From Paraspadella gotoi (lineage: Eukaryota; Chaetognatha): a stretch of DNA of 64,000 nt. Position numbers and translations under genes: made by a program. Below the pieces are notes generated by a model. The model was not told where the DNA came from. It ran no database searches and saw only the letters and a program-made list of their open reading frames with translations. The stretch spans positions 16,935,139-16,999,138 of the forward strand of contig CM119264.1 in the NCBI GenBank assembly GCA_051294375.1, read 5' to 3'. Shown here piece after piece: positions 1 through 11,325 of the stretch (its first letter is position 1; the number at the start of each line of letters is the position of its first letter).

Positions 1-475
1 CGACGATGATGATAATGAAGATGATAACGACGCCTATGAGCTTGTTTGAAAGAAAACCTTGAAGACGATGACGATGAAGACACGATTGTCATCTCTGCGG
101 TGACGAGGACCGCTAAGGCGAACCGCGACGGTGACAGCGATGTGACGAAGGGTGACGGAAGGCGCCGAAGACCGACGACGACGACGATTTTTGTGACCAA
201 AGGAGAATTTGACTTCCACTCGAAAATCTCTGTGCAGAAAAGAAAAAAAAAAAAGGGAGAGACGTCAGTGACGAGGAACGAAGGAAGAAAATAAAAATAA
301 AGGAGAACGAGAAAATGAAGGAGAAGAAAACTGCGAAGAAGACGAGAAAAAAGGAGAAAGAAAAAAAAAGAGGAAAATTCGTTGGCAATCGAGCGAGTAT
401 AACGTCGCTTTAGTCTTCTCCATCCGGCGCCGGTTAATTGGATAACGATTTTTAAAAAGGGGAGCCAAAGGAAAG

Positions 476-517
<42 letters not shown>

Positions 518-984
518 AGAGAAAGAGAGAGAGAGAGGAGAGAGAGAGGAGAAGAGAGAGAGAGGAGAAAGGAATTATGCATGGGACATTTACACGGTCG
601 GCGATGAACAAATTATCTCATTAATAATTTATTTGACGTCGGAATTAGTTAATTCGTTCACGAATCAAGAAATTTTAAAAACACGTGCGGGGACAGCAAC
701 CCAAGAAAACGCACACATGAAGTATGGCAAAAGAAAAGATATGCTACGTTCACGCAGAGAGACACACAGACACACAAGCTTGGATTGGTGAATTTTTTGA
801 CTTCGGGAAAAAATGGCGGAAAGTTGAGTAATCTTTCATCATAAGACAAGAGTCGAAGTTGATTGGGGGAAGTTATCCGCGGCGAAGCCGCCGGCGGCAG
901 CTAGGAGCCCATCTAGACTACAGCACAATGAGATTTATTTTATCGCCGTTAAGCAGAGAGAGAGAGAATGAGAGAGAAAAAAAG

Positions 985-1030
<46 letters not shown>

Positions 1031-3208
1031 GAGAGAAGAGAGAGAGAAGAGAGAGAGAGAGGAGAGAGAAGAGAGAGAGAGCTCCAACGGGACTGGTAAG
1101 TTGGTTATGGATGTAAAAAATATAGTGGATTTGTGGATAGAATGAGTCGAGATACAGAGAACGAAAGGAACAATAAATCGAAGGAATTGAGTAAGGGACG
1201 GGGAGACGAGAAACTAAGACCAGAAGAGAAAGATGGAGTTGAAAAAAAGTAAGAGAGAGAAAAGAGATGGAAGGGTAAATAAAATGAAAAAAGCTCATCG
1301 GCGTGATGGAAACGCGTTGAAAAAAAAAAGTAGAAAAGAAAATGAAGAAGGGAAAGTTGTTCCTTTGTTTGTGTTCGCCCTGGGGGAATCAAGGGGGCGG
1401 GAAGACGAGGAGAGAAGGAGGGGAAGGCATGGAGAAGAGGGACGAGGGACGAAAACAGACGGGGGAAAGTAGAAAACAGGAAGAGAGATTGGTGGGGAAT
1501 AAGTAGAAAGAGGAAGAAGGAAGATGGAGACGATTGATATCGAGAATAAGGAAGGATGAAGGGAAATGAGTGGGGAATCGGGCTTCGGGTTTAGTTGGGA
1601 CTCAGGCCTCGGTGGGGGGGGGAAACTAAAAACAGGAAAGGGTTTGGGGGTATAAGCAGAAAGGTAAAGGAAAAAATTTGGACTTGGGAGACAAAACCCA
1701 AAAAAGATATGAGAATCCCCTTGACGGATGAGCCGAACTCGTGGCCCATGGGTAAAAGGGTGAGGCCAGGATCGAAGGGTGAGGAGAGGCCCTGGAAATT
1801 TGATTCGCCCGGAGGGACAACAAAAGAGACCATTGACTAATAGGTTGAAGAAAAAAAAAGGAGGCCGAGGAATAAGAATGAAAAGCCGTATGCGTCTACG
1901 TCGTTGTCGTCTACGGAGTCTTTCTCGTAGTCGTCGTAGTCGTCGGCATAGTCGTCGTCAATTTTTGCTCCATAGCGACTTTCCTTGTCTTTGTTACCGC
2001 CGTCGTTTCCATGGTTTCCGCCGTCATCTTTTCCGCCGCAAGAATCCATTTTGCGTTGAAATCTTCAGAAGCGGATGTCTTCGTTGTCTGTTTGTGTTGT
2101 TGCGTCGTTCACGTATCTTCGCTGTCGTCGTGTTGTTGACTTCATTTCCTTTCTTAAAAAGTAGGATTTATTTTTCTCTCTCTAAATCTTTTTCTTTGGT
2201 AACTCTTGACTCCTGACGATTGAACAAACGCCTTGACTCTTCAGCTCCACGTATCACCTTCCTATACATAACTATACGATATATCAACCTTACTTTCGAC
2301 TTTTCTTCGCGTCTTTTCTCTCTTCGTCTGCCATTCCTCTCAATCTATACCATTTCTAATCTCAACTTTCCTCCCTTTGTCAAACTCTTTTTTCCTCTCG
2401 ACCCTGATACTTGGTGGCTGCCTCCCGTCCCTCCTTCTCCTTTGGCCTTTTACTCTTCTTTTATTTCTCTCCTTCTGGCCAAATGACGCGACAATATTAA
2501 GGGCGTCCGAAAATAACAAGAAACAAGAGGTTCGAGGGAGGAAGGGCGGGGGGAGGGGAGAGGCTTCGGTGACCGAAGAAAAATCTCGCACGCCGATGTC
2601 AACTGCCGAACGATCGCTGCGACTGCTGCTTTGTTGCGGGTGCCGACAGCTACCAGTATCAGCGCTATGTCGCCGTCGCCACCGCCGAATAAAACGACAA
2701 CCAGTTTTGGGATGTTCGAGACAGCTTGTTCAATGTTCAATGTCAATGTTCAGTGTTCAATGTTCATTTATGCTTGACGTTAAAGGTTCTTTTGACGCAG
2801 TATTTCATAATAGTCTTTCGAATTACGAACGTATTGTCGAAAACGTAAAAATACTACTTATTCTACTAATACCTGTGCACTTCGAGCACTTTCGTGTGAG
2901 ACTTACTAAACAGAAAAAAACGTTAAAAAAAAACCTAGTAGACTTTAATATGCCAAATCGTTGTTAGTCCTCTAGGGATATGCGTTTGTCATATTAGCAA
3001 CGCACCGTCAGTGCCTAATATAATCGGTCCATTGAACCCAATTCCTTATCACCAACTTGGTTTGACGTCAAAATCCTTACTTCGATTTTTCTAATCTTTA
3101 CTTCCGAAGATTAATACATCGCTTTATCCGCAATATTCTCCGCGGAAAGCTACTTTTCACTGTTGAAGTAAGCAACTGATTTCCCGCTTAGATAACAGCT
3201 AGTAGAGC
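1..3208 (+). repeat. Block A, copy 1 (left-truncated by window edge)
   Basis: This stretch matches 9990-14578 and, from about base 560, 23255-25890 along its whole length, with scattered one-base insertions and deletions. It holds two GA arrays, a TCG-rich stretch near 1895-1965, and AT-rich DNA after 2750. It lacks the 1.03 kb transposon present in the 9275-14578 copy and shows the intact target CTATACGA at 2272-2279. It ends in a run of G at 3210, where a second partial copy begins. I see no convincing gene; open frames here break at different points in the other copies. Confidence 0.9.
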
Positions 3209-4280
3209 TGGGGGGGGGAGGAGTGGGGGAAAATATGAAAAAATATGAAAAACGAAAAAAAGAAAATCATTGATGACTTTTTTCTTTATTAGTAGTTTAC
3301 GTATTCTCTCCAGAGAAAGGATTAATACTGGACAGGTGAGGCATCGGACGTAAAAAAAGGGTAATTGATTACGAAAAAAAAAATTTGTAGTAGAAAAGAA
3401 TAAGGACGAAATTATATCATGAACGGAGAGAAGACGAAAGTATGAAAAAATTATAAGCGGAAATAAATTTTTCACAAAAACTATCGGGAGAAAGGGATGG
3501 AAACAAAAAACAAAAAAAGGAGAGACGTGACAGAATCGGCGCTCGTCGGATGAGCTCCAAAGCCTAGAATATAATATCGAACAGAAAAAAAAACGGTCGG
3601 AACGTCATTTCCGGCGACGTCGATGCCGGAAATGTTGCGGTGGCGGCGGCAGCGGCGGCGGCAGCGGCGGCGGCAGCGGCGGCGGTGGCGTTGATGCAAT
3701 CGAAACAGCTGGGAAAGAGCTGAGGTGTTTGTTAACGAAACTAAGCCTCAGTCTAAGGGAGGAAATCGTAAAATGTTTGAAATCCGATAAAAAGAAAATT
3801 AATAACGAATGCACAAGCACGCGAAAAATAAATGGCGGGAAAAAAACGAGGATCGAAAGAAGGAAAGAAGAAATACGAAAGAAAACGATGATAAAATCGA
3901 CGGCGACTAGGCGGACGATGATGATAATGAAGATGATAACGACGCCTATGAGCTTGTTTGAAGAAAACCTTGAAGACGATGACGATGAAGACGATTGTCA
4001 TCTCTGCGGTGACGAGGACCGCTAAGGCGAACCGCGACGGTGACAGCGATGTGGACGAAGGGTGACGGAAGGCGCCGAAGACGACGACGACGACGATTTT
4101 TGTGACCAAAAAGGAGAATTTGACTTCCACTCGAAAATCTCTGTGCAGAAAAGAAAAAAAAAAAGGGAGAGACGTCAGTGACGAGGAACGAAGGAGAAAA
4201 TAAAAAAAAGGAGAAGAGAAAATGAAGGAGAAGAAAACTGCGAAGAAGACGAGAAAAAAAGGAGAAAGAAAAAAAAAACA
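3209..4280 (+). repeat. Block A, copy 2 (left part only)
   Basis: The sequence from the G-rich start to about 4280 matches 9275-10375, and 3914-4280 also matches 1-370. It then leaves the repeat abruptly inside an A-run. It contains a (GGC/AGC)-rich trinucleotide tract at 3640-3690 and a (GAT/GAC)-rich tract at 3914-3990. No supported gene. Confidence 0.88.
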
Positions 4281-4293
4281 CCAGAGGAGAGAT

Positions 4294-4488
4294 ATGGTTC
4301 TCGAGTTTGCGGGGCCGGATCAGTCGCCGACAGTATTGAACTTGAGTAGCAGTGCGACAGCCTCAAGCGGCACTTTGCCTCAGCTGTTCGGGGCTTGGGG
4401 TCTGTGGCAGACTGGCGTTGGTGGTTATTGGGTTTTTCGATTGTATGTATAATTGATAAATTTTATCCTTGCGTCAACTAATTCAACC

Positions 4489-4528
<40 letters not shown>

Positions 4529-4703
4529 CGTCTCTTCTTCTCATCATCTCTCCTCTCTCTCACAGGGATTCAGCCACTACGACTGACCGCCAAGCTCGCA
4601 ACGACGTTCTCGTTCTCTCCATGCTCGTGGCGACAGGGATGTTCCCAAGGCGCCCTCGTAGAGTGCCGGATCGCCAAGATGCCGTCACCTTCGCCACCTT
4701 CAG
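4294..4703 (+). CDS. Possible two-exon gene start, unknown product
   Basis: I do not recognise this protein. The ATG at 4294 has a purine at -3 and G at +4. The first exon would run to 4442, before a GTATGT donor at 4443. A long pyrimidine tract ending in CACAG gives a strong acceptor at 4565, so the intron is 123 bp. The second exon, 4566-4703, stays open when joined in phase (TT plus G gives Leu) and ends at CAG/GTTCGT. Exon 1 encodes about 50 residues, including a Ser/Thr-rich stretch and then an aromatic, Gly-rich segment ending near GGYWVFRL. Exon 2 contains a short hydrophobic stretch (VLVLSMLVATGMF) and then basic residues. The segment begins right after a duplication break, so its 5' context may be artificial. 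A chance open frame is possible. Confidence 0.28.
4487..4562. repeat. (CT)n microsatellite
   Basis: Interrupted CT repeat. It would also act as the pyrimidine tract of the acceptor at 4565. Confidence 0.9.
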
Positions 4704-4732
4704 GTTCGTCGTCGTCGGTTTATTTTTATTTT

Positions 4733-4735
4733 GAG

Positions 4736-4806
<71 letters not shown>

Positions 4807-5125
4807 AAAATACAATCTGAAAAAAAAAAAGAAGAAATACAATCGTCACAAATCTGCACGTCTTTAGAGAAGAGAAGAGAGAGAGAGAGAGAAGAGAGGA
4901 GAGAGAGAGAGAGAAGAGAGAAAAGAGAGAGGGAGAGAGAGAGAGAGAGAGAGAGAGAAGAGAAAGAAGAGAGAGAGAGAGAAGAGAGAGAGAGAGATAG
5001 GGTGAGGGAAATGACGAGAAGCAGAGGGAAGATATGGACGAAGAAATGGAAGGGTGAAGGAGGGAGGGGAAAAGGAAAGAAAAAGTGAGAGAAGAAAGAG
5101 AGAGAGAGAGAGAGAGAGAAGAGAG

Positions 5126-5163
<38 letters not shown>

Positions 5164-5365
5164 AGAGGAGAGAGAGAGAGAAGAGAGAGGAGAAGAGAAG
5201 AGAGAGAGAAAGAGAGAGAGAGGATAGGGTGAGGGAAAAAGAAGAGAAGCAGGGGGAAGATATTCACCGAAGATGGAAGGGTAAGAAGGAGGGGGGAAAG
5301 GAAAGAGAACAGTGAGAGAGAAAGAAAGAGAGAAGAAAGAGAGAGAGTGAGAGAGGAAGAGACAG

Positions 5366-5434
<69 letters not shown>

Positions 5435-5436
5435 GA
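4733..5436. repeat. Cluster of (GA)n microsatellites
   Basis: Four or more GA arrays are separated by short purine-rich spacers. The spacers at about 5000-5085 and 5222-5310 resemble each other (a GATAGGGTGAGGGAAA-like motif followed by a GAAGATAT motif and a GGAAGGG motif), so the array-plus-spacer unit was itself duplicated. A related spacer recurs at 16045-16110 and 27262-27330. The Ser/Leu open frames on the minus strand are only translated repeat. Confidence 0.93.
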
Positions 5437-6774
5437 GGGAAAAGAACGTGAAGCAGCGGAAAGCAGGCCAGGAGATTGGCAAATGAGATGAGACAAGAAA
5501 AGATAAAAGAATGATATCTAAAAAGAGGAGGAAATAAAGAAACGCATTTTTTTTATTAGATATCTTAATTTCATTTAATAATTTAGTAACCTGTAAAAAA
5601 ATTGTGTTAAATGAAATAGTTTCACTTTTCCGTAACTAATACTCTAACATGTAGTTGTTTTATATCTACGAATAAAAATTTTAAAAAAAAATTCGGAAAT
5701 TTATAAGACTTTCAATTTCAATTTTTAATTATTTTTTTTAAAAAATCATTTTAGTTTTGAAAAGGCCTTCTCGCCAGTGATATTTTAAAATGTTAATCCT
5801 CTGCACTGCCGTCTGCAGTCTGCAGTCTTTCTATCCTCTATAAAACTTCTTGAATTCTATGTCTCTTTTTTTCCTCGACTCTTTTCTGTTTTTTTTTCTA
5901 ACTGTAAAGAATGTTCCCGTATCATGAGATAAATATTTGAGTTATAAACCTACATCTGATGCGATTAAGAAAATGAAATAAATGTAAAATAAATCAAAAA
6001 TTTACAAAATAAGAAAAATTTTTAATTAATCGTTAATTTTTCCAAACAATATGCCGATAATAAATAAAGATTTTTCCTTTTGGCGAATCACCACTTTTAT
6101 TTTTTTTCTCGCTTCACCCTCAATCTTCCTTTTTTCAAACTTCCCTTTTTTTTCTAAAATTTAACTTTCGTCGATCCTTTACTTTACTCTTCACCATTTC
6201 CTCCCCTTATCTTCCGCCTCTCTCCTTCCTTTCTCAGAGAAAGAAGAAAACCCGCCAGATAAAACAGAGAGTGAATAGGATTAGAAGTTTATGTGAAATG
6301 CAACGCGAAAAAGATGGGTTCTTTTTTTCTTCAAGATTCTATTTTTTTTTCTCCCTTTCTTCTTTTCAACACAAATATAAGCGCGAAAGAAATTCAAAAA
6401 AAAATACTTCGGGGGAAAGTCGTATTGACATTTTTAAATGGAAAGCCTTAATTGTACAGAGAGAAATAGTAAAATTGAACTTACATTTGGGTGTTTCGCC
6501 GAGAGCTTTGAGATTTTAATGATATAAAGGTAAACCCTTCGTCCCAGGCTTTCTCGCTGGCGCGTGTCAGTTGCAATTTAACAGGATGGTGAGAAAAATA
6601 AATGAAGCTTGGATCATGCATTGTGTTTCTTCGTTGAATAAAAAAAAGAAAGAATAATAATGATAAAAAAAGACCGCTAATCGCAACTTTGTCAGAAAAG
6701 TATAGTTAAGAATTGATAGGGTCAAAGTTGAAAAGGGAGAATTGCTACGATCACTCCCCTCACAAACTACGCAA
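5437..6774. other. AT-rich intergenic stretch
   Basis: Mostly A/T homopolymer runs with short pyrimidine-rich parts near 6090-6240. I see no gene, RNA or mobile element here. Confidence 0.6.
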
Positions 6775-6943
6775 TCACAACGGCCAGCGCCAGGCCAGGG
6801 TTTACGCCATAACCGCGCACGGCCCGCCACCACACCGCTCGGGCCGGCCGTTACGGTAACTAGGGCGACGACTACGACGACAACAATCTTTTCTCTTTGG
6901 ATCGCTGCGGACTTTGGTTGAAAAGGCCGCGGAAAACCCGAAA

Positions 6944-6989
<46 letters not shown>
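6944..6989. repeat. (GAC)15 trinucleotide repeat
   Basis: Uninterrupted GAC/CGA array of about 15 units inside the CpG-dense island. Confidence 0.95.
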
Positions 6990-6990
<1 letters not shown>

Positions 6991-7290
6991 GACGATAAAA
7001 TCAGCATAAACTCTAAACGCGCGACACAAGAGGCTTGTAAAACGCGGTCCGGCGCTTATGCCCAACCACGGCTAACCGCCTCGCCACCAACACCACCATT
7101 GGCAACCCAAAAGAAACGCTACCACCCACTTCCCGAGAGGTGGGCCGAACCGAAACGCGCGGAAATGGGCCCGAATAGCCGCCGCCGGGCAAGCCCGAAC
7201 CGGGAAATGCCTCCGCCGACAAAAGAGGCAACGCCGCCGACAAATAATAAACGACATCATCATAACCCATCCCCGCATTACTGACCCTCA

Positions 7291-8010
7291 ATGTCTATGC
7301 TCGAGAGACCCGACGCCCGACGCTGCTGCCGAGGCGGAGGGGGAGGGGGACGCCGCCCGCCGCCGCGCGCCGCCGCCGCCGCCGCACGCCGCCGCCGCGC
7401 CGCCGCCGCCGCCAACGCGCAGCCACCACCCACCACCGCGACGCGACATGACGACGATACAATAATCATAGTCCGTGACAACGAACGACAAACAACAACA
7501 GCAATAATCGGACGAAGACTAGGATGGAAGGATCAACAAACAATTGGGTCCGTATATTATTCTTTGATTAAGTTCGCCGCCGCCAGCGGTGTGGATGAAT
7601 AAAACTTTTCCAGAGAATAATCACTAATGTTGTTGTTGTTACTTTATAGAATTACTGAATTGGCGGACTGCATCTCACGAGATTTTAATCAGAAAAAATG
7701 GTTTGACGCTCCAGACGGTGACGGAGGCTAATCGTTTGTGCTATTTTCCGCAATATGCAATCACGTAAGTTTTTTATCTAATCGATATAAACCGCGATAT
7801 GGTTTATCATTTAGCGTAGATATTGAATATCAAATACTCTCCACAAACATTAAGTCCGGGACAACTCAATTCAAATTAATAATGAGGCTAAAACCGAGCT
7901 CGGATTTCGAAAGGAGAGCTCCTGACGATTCCGAAAATGTATTCACTTACTATTTTTTTCAAAAGGCGTCATCGTTTTTTTCGATTTTTTTTTTGTACTA
8001 TATAAAATAA
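7291..8010 (+). CDS. Possible three-exon gene, unknown product
   Basis: I do not recognise the family. Exon 1 (ATG 7291 to 7588) encodes a Gly/Arg/Ala/Pro-rich start and then a mixed segment (GRRLGWKDQQTIG, YYSLIKFAAAS). A 61-bp intron (7589-7649) has a weak GTGTGG donor, a CTAAT branch-like motif at 7624-7628 and a TATAG acceptor. Exon 2 (7650-7764, including NGLTLQTVTEANRLC) ends at a strong GTAAGTTTT donor. A 50-bp intron ends in ATTTAG, and exon 3 starts at 7815 (VDIEYQILSTNIKSG) and runs to TAA at 8010, which overlaps an AATAAA. All three exons join in frame. Against it: donor 1 is weak, the introns are very short, and another frame of exon 2 reads to a stop at 7734 (ELADCISRDF). The start codon context is poor. 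Confidence 0.38.
7338..7412. repeat. (CGC)n-rich trinucleotide tract
   Basis: Imperfect CCG/CGC repeat; it would encode Arg/Ala/Pro runs in the possible gene at 7291. Confidence 0.85.
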
Positions 8011-8870
8011 AAGAAACCTATTTGAAGAGTTGCAGCCCAAAACGGTAAGGCGGTTTCTCAATTAAATTTGGCATGAAATTACCTTTAAGGTCACGAACTT
8101 CCAATTCTATGAAAAGATACTTTCAAAATTTGCCTTCCTTCATATAAATTTGATTTTTTAATCAATGTTTGGGATTAATTCTTGATATATTTGAAACAAA
8201 AAACATTTTTTCAAAAAAACGCGTCTAGAATTTCCACCACCTTTCCTTTCTTGCCCAAGATATTTTTTTCTTCAAGAAAGTCCAAACGGGTTTGAGCTGC
8301 AAACTCTTCGTTTTTAACTTCAACTTCGTCAAGAAAGTTAAATTCTGTACTCATTAAACTCATTAAAACATTTAATAAAGTAAAAAGTCAAATTGAAAAT
8401 AAATTCGTAAGTTTTTCAAACTCATAAAACTTCAAAAAGTATAAAACCCGTCTGGAAAATGTGTAGTAGTTTATTTTAGACTTATTAGTGATACAACTCC
8501 ATGTATTTACTTTTACCAAAGGAACGAATTAAAATATAAGAAGTAGAAATTGAGATTACTGTTAAAGAATCAGTTTTAAGTTAAAAAATTTAAGTTGTAG
8601 AAAATTTTACTTACAATAAAAAATTATTTTTCTCTTGAAATCTAAAGTTTTACCGGAAGAAAAAATTAGGTTTAAATTTTTATGAACATTTTATGTAGAT
8701 TTTTAAAGTTTTCGATTTATTTTCAATAGAAAACCTCTTACAAAGATATGAGAAAATGATTAAGATACAGTAAATTAAGAATATATACAATTTAAGATTG
8801 AGTGATCCCTGGCCTTAAGCGTTTAATGCATGTATTATTTTTAAACGTCGATCGTGTGGGCATCGTTCGT
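8011..8870. other. AT-rich stretch, no gene seen
   Basis: AT-rich DNA with many A and T runs. No splice-linked open frame, repeat array or RNA gene was recognised. Confidence 0.55.
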
Positions 8871-8901
8871 CCATAGCGCCTGATAAACCCTGATGCAACA
8901 T

Positions 8902-8968
8902 CGTGTCAGTCAACATCAAATTGGCGGCGCTGACACGGCGCAAGCTGACACGCCTTCAAGCTGACACA
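8902..8968. repeat. CTGACAC motif cluster with inverted pair
   Basis: CGTGTCAG at 8902-8909 is the exact reverse complement of CTGACACG at 8930-8937. Further CTGACAC copies start at 8945 and 8961, and GACAACGCC repeats follow to about 8990. The local sequence is GC-rich beside AT-rich DNA. It could be a small degenerate satellite or a cluster of protein sites. Confidence 0.6.
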
Positions 8969-9091
8969 CCCGACAACGCCTGACAACGCCGCGCGACGCT
9001 GAAGCAGTCCGAGGCGCCGGAAACGAGTTTTCCCTCGACAATATCGATCTCTGTCACCGATTTAATGAAAAAACAAATTGCAAAATTTCTA

Positions 9092-9305
9092 GGCGGCCGA
9101 TTCCGAGAGGCGTGGATTCCTGATGAAAGAGCCGATAGAGGCTACGGAGCCGAGTTTTTTAGAGGAGGCGCACGGACACCAGACGGCGCGATATAGATGG
9201 CGCCGATTTGAGGAGGCGGCGTCTTGGATAAGTACAGAGCAACCTCGACCTAGTCGGAAATATGAGTGGCGGAGGAGGGGGAGGGAGGAGTGGGGGAAAA
9301 TATGA
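9092..9305 (+). CDS. Exon-like segment, frame uncertain, unknown product
   Basis: A GC-richer segment follows AT-rich DNA and a TTTCTAG acceptor-like site near 9091. One frame reads from that site to TAG near 9199 with mixed composition (FREAWIPDERADRGYG). Another frame has an ATG at 9123 and reads 60 residues to 9305 (EATEPSFLEEAHGHQ), entering the repeat block. Both look protein-like and neither has a confirmed partner exon, so coding is unproven. I cannot name a function. Confidence 0.17.
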
Positions 9306-10384
9306 AAAAATATGAAAAACGAAAAAAGAAAATCATTGATGACTTTTTTCTTTATTAGTGTTTACGTTATTCTGTCCAGAGAAAGGATTAATACTGGACA
9401 GGTGAAGGGCATCGGAGTAAAAAAGGGTAATTGATTACGAAAAAAAAAATTTGTAGTAAAAAAGAATAAGGAACGAAATTATATCATGAACGGAGAGCAG
9501 ACGAATGGAGCATATGAAAAATTATAAGCGGAAATAAATTTGTTGCACAAAAACTATCGGGAGGAAAGGGGAATGGAAACAAAAACAAAAAAAAGGAGAG
9601 GACGTGACAGAAATCGGCGCTCGTCGGATGAGCTCCAAAAGCCTAGAATATAAATCGAACGAGAAAAAAAAACGGTCGGTAAACCGTCATTTCGGCTGAC
9701 GTCGATGCCGGAAATGTTGCGGTGGCGGCGCACGCGCGGCAAGCGGCGTGCGGCAAGCGCGGCGTGGCGTTGATGCAATGGAAACAGCTGGAAGAAGGCT
9801 GAGGTGTTTTTTAACGAAACTAAGCCTCAGTCTAAGAGGGAGGAAATCGAAAATGTTTGAGAATCCGATAAAAAGAAAATTAATAACGAATGCACAAGCA
9901 CCGAAAAATAATGGCGGGGAAAAAAACGAGGAATCGAAAGAAGGAAAGAGAAAATACGAAAGAAAACGATGATAAAATCGACGGCGACTAGGCGACGATG
10001 ATGAAATAATGAAGATGATTAACGACGCCTATGACTTGTTTGAAAGAAAACCTTGAAGACGATGACGATGAAGAACGATTGTCACTCTGCGGTGACCGAG
10101 GACCCGCTAAGGCGAACCGCGAGCGGTGACAGCGATGTGAACGAAGGGTGACGGAAGGCGCCGAAGACACGACGACGACGACGATTATTTGTGACCAAAA
10201 GGAGAATTTGAACTTCCCACTCGAAAATCTCTGTGCAGAAAAGAAAAAAAAAAAAGGGAGAGACGTCAGTGACGAGGAACGAGAGGAAGAAAATAAAAAG
10301 AAAAGGAGAAGAGAAAATGAAGGAAGAAGAAAAACTGCGAAAGAAGACGAGAAAAAGGAAGAAAGAAAATAAAAGAGGAAAAAT

Positions 10385-10503
10385 TCCGTTGGCATCGAGC
10401 GAGTATAACGTCCGCTTAGTCTTCTCCCATCCGGCGCCGGTTATTGGATACGATTTTAAAAAAGGGGAGCCAAAGAGAGAAGGAGGCGAGAAGAGAGAGG
10501 AGA

Positions 10504-10539
<36 letters not shown>

Positions 10540-10571
10540 AGAAGAGAGAGAGGAGAGGAGGAGAGAGAGAG
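10385..10571 (+). repeat. Direct repeat left of 25-N gap
   Basis: The sequence from the GAGCGAGTATAACG motif through the GGGGAGCCAAAG motif and GA array recurs at 10597-10806, directly across the gap. Confidence 0.9.
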
Positions 10572-10596
10572 NNNNNNNNNNNNNNNNNNNNNNNNN
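10572..10596. other. Assembly gap (25 N)
   Basis: Exactly 25 N, with the same sequence on both sides. Confidence 1.
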
Positions 10597-10715
10597 TAAA
10601 AGAGGAAAATTACCGTTGGCATCGAGCCGAGTATAACGTCGCTTTAGTCTTCTCCATCCGGCGCCGGTTAATTGGATAACGATTTTAAAAAGGGGAGCCA
10701 AAGGAAAGGAGGCGA

Positions 10716-10757
<42 letters not shown>

Positions 10758-10763
10758 AGAGAG

Positions 10764-10804
<41 letters not shown>

Positions 10805-11200
10805 AAGGAATATGCATAGGGACATTTTACACGGTCGGCGTATGAACAAAATTATTCTCATTTAATAATTATTTGACGTCGGGAATTAGTTAATTCGTTC
10901 ACGAATGCAAGAAATTTAAAAACACGTGCGGGGAACAGACACCCAAGAAAACGCACACATGAAGTATGGCAAAGAAAAGATATGCTCGTTGCACGCAGAG
11001 AGACACAGCAGACACACAACTTAGGATTGGGAATTTTTTTGAACTTCGGGAAAAAATGGCGGAAAGTTGAGTAATCTTGTCATCATAGACAAGAGTCGAA
11101 GTTGATTGGGGGAGAAGTTATCCGCGGCGGAAAGCCGCGGCGGCAGCTAGGAGCCATCTAGACTAAGCACAATGAGATTTAATTTTATCGCCGTTTAAGC

Positions 11201-11325
11201 AGAGAGAGAGAGAGAATGAGAGAGAAAAAAAGGAGGAGAGAAAGAGAGAGAGAGGAGAGAGAGAGAGAGAAAATGAGAGGAGAAGAGAGAGACGAGAGAG
11301 AGAGAGAGAGGAGAGAGAGAAGGGG
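11201..11325. repeat. (GA)n microsatellite
   Basis: Interrupted GA array, the same locus as 955-1081 and 23640-23765 in the other copies. Confidence 0.92.

Larger units (their letters stand above)
6775..7485. promoter_or_regulatory. CpG-dense GC-rich island
   Basis: This 700-bp segment is strongly GC-rich with very frequent CpG, while the flanks on both sides are AT-rich. It contains a (GAC)15 array and a CGC-rich tract. In animals with unmethylated islands such a segment often marks a promoter and first exon; a possible gene begins inside it at 7291. No TATA box or initiator was identified with confidence. The trinucleotide content keeps frames open on both strands, so the Arg-, Ser-, Gly- and Ala-rich open frames are not evidence of coding. 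Confidence 0.5.

Noticed and set aside
1092-1100. CTG/GTAAGTTGG donor site, also in copies 3 and 4
   Set aside because: It follows a GA array with no credible exon in any frame.
4560-5496. Long Ser/Leu-rich open frames on the minus strand (also at 16467-16938, 18897-19397, 27131-27505 and others)
   Set aside because: They are translations of GA/CT microsatellites, which have no stop codons in some frames.
6567-7065. Poly-Arg and poly-Ser open frames on the minus strand, one with a presequence-like start
   Set aside because: The runs come from the (GAC)15 array; the presequence-like frame has no ATG and a stop just upstream.
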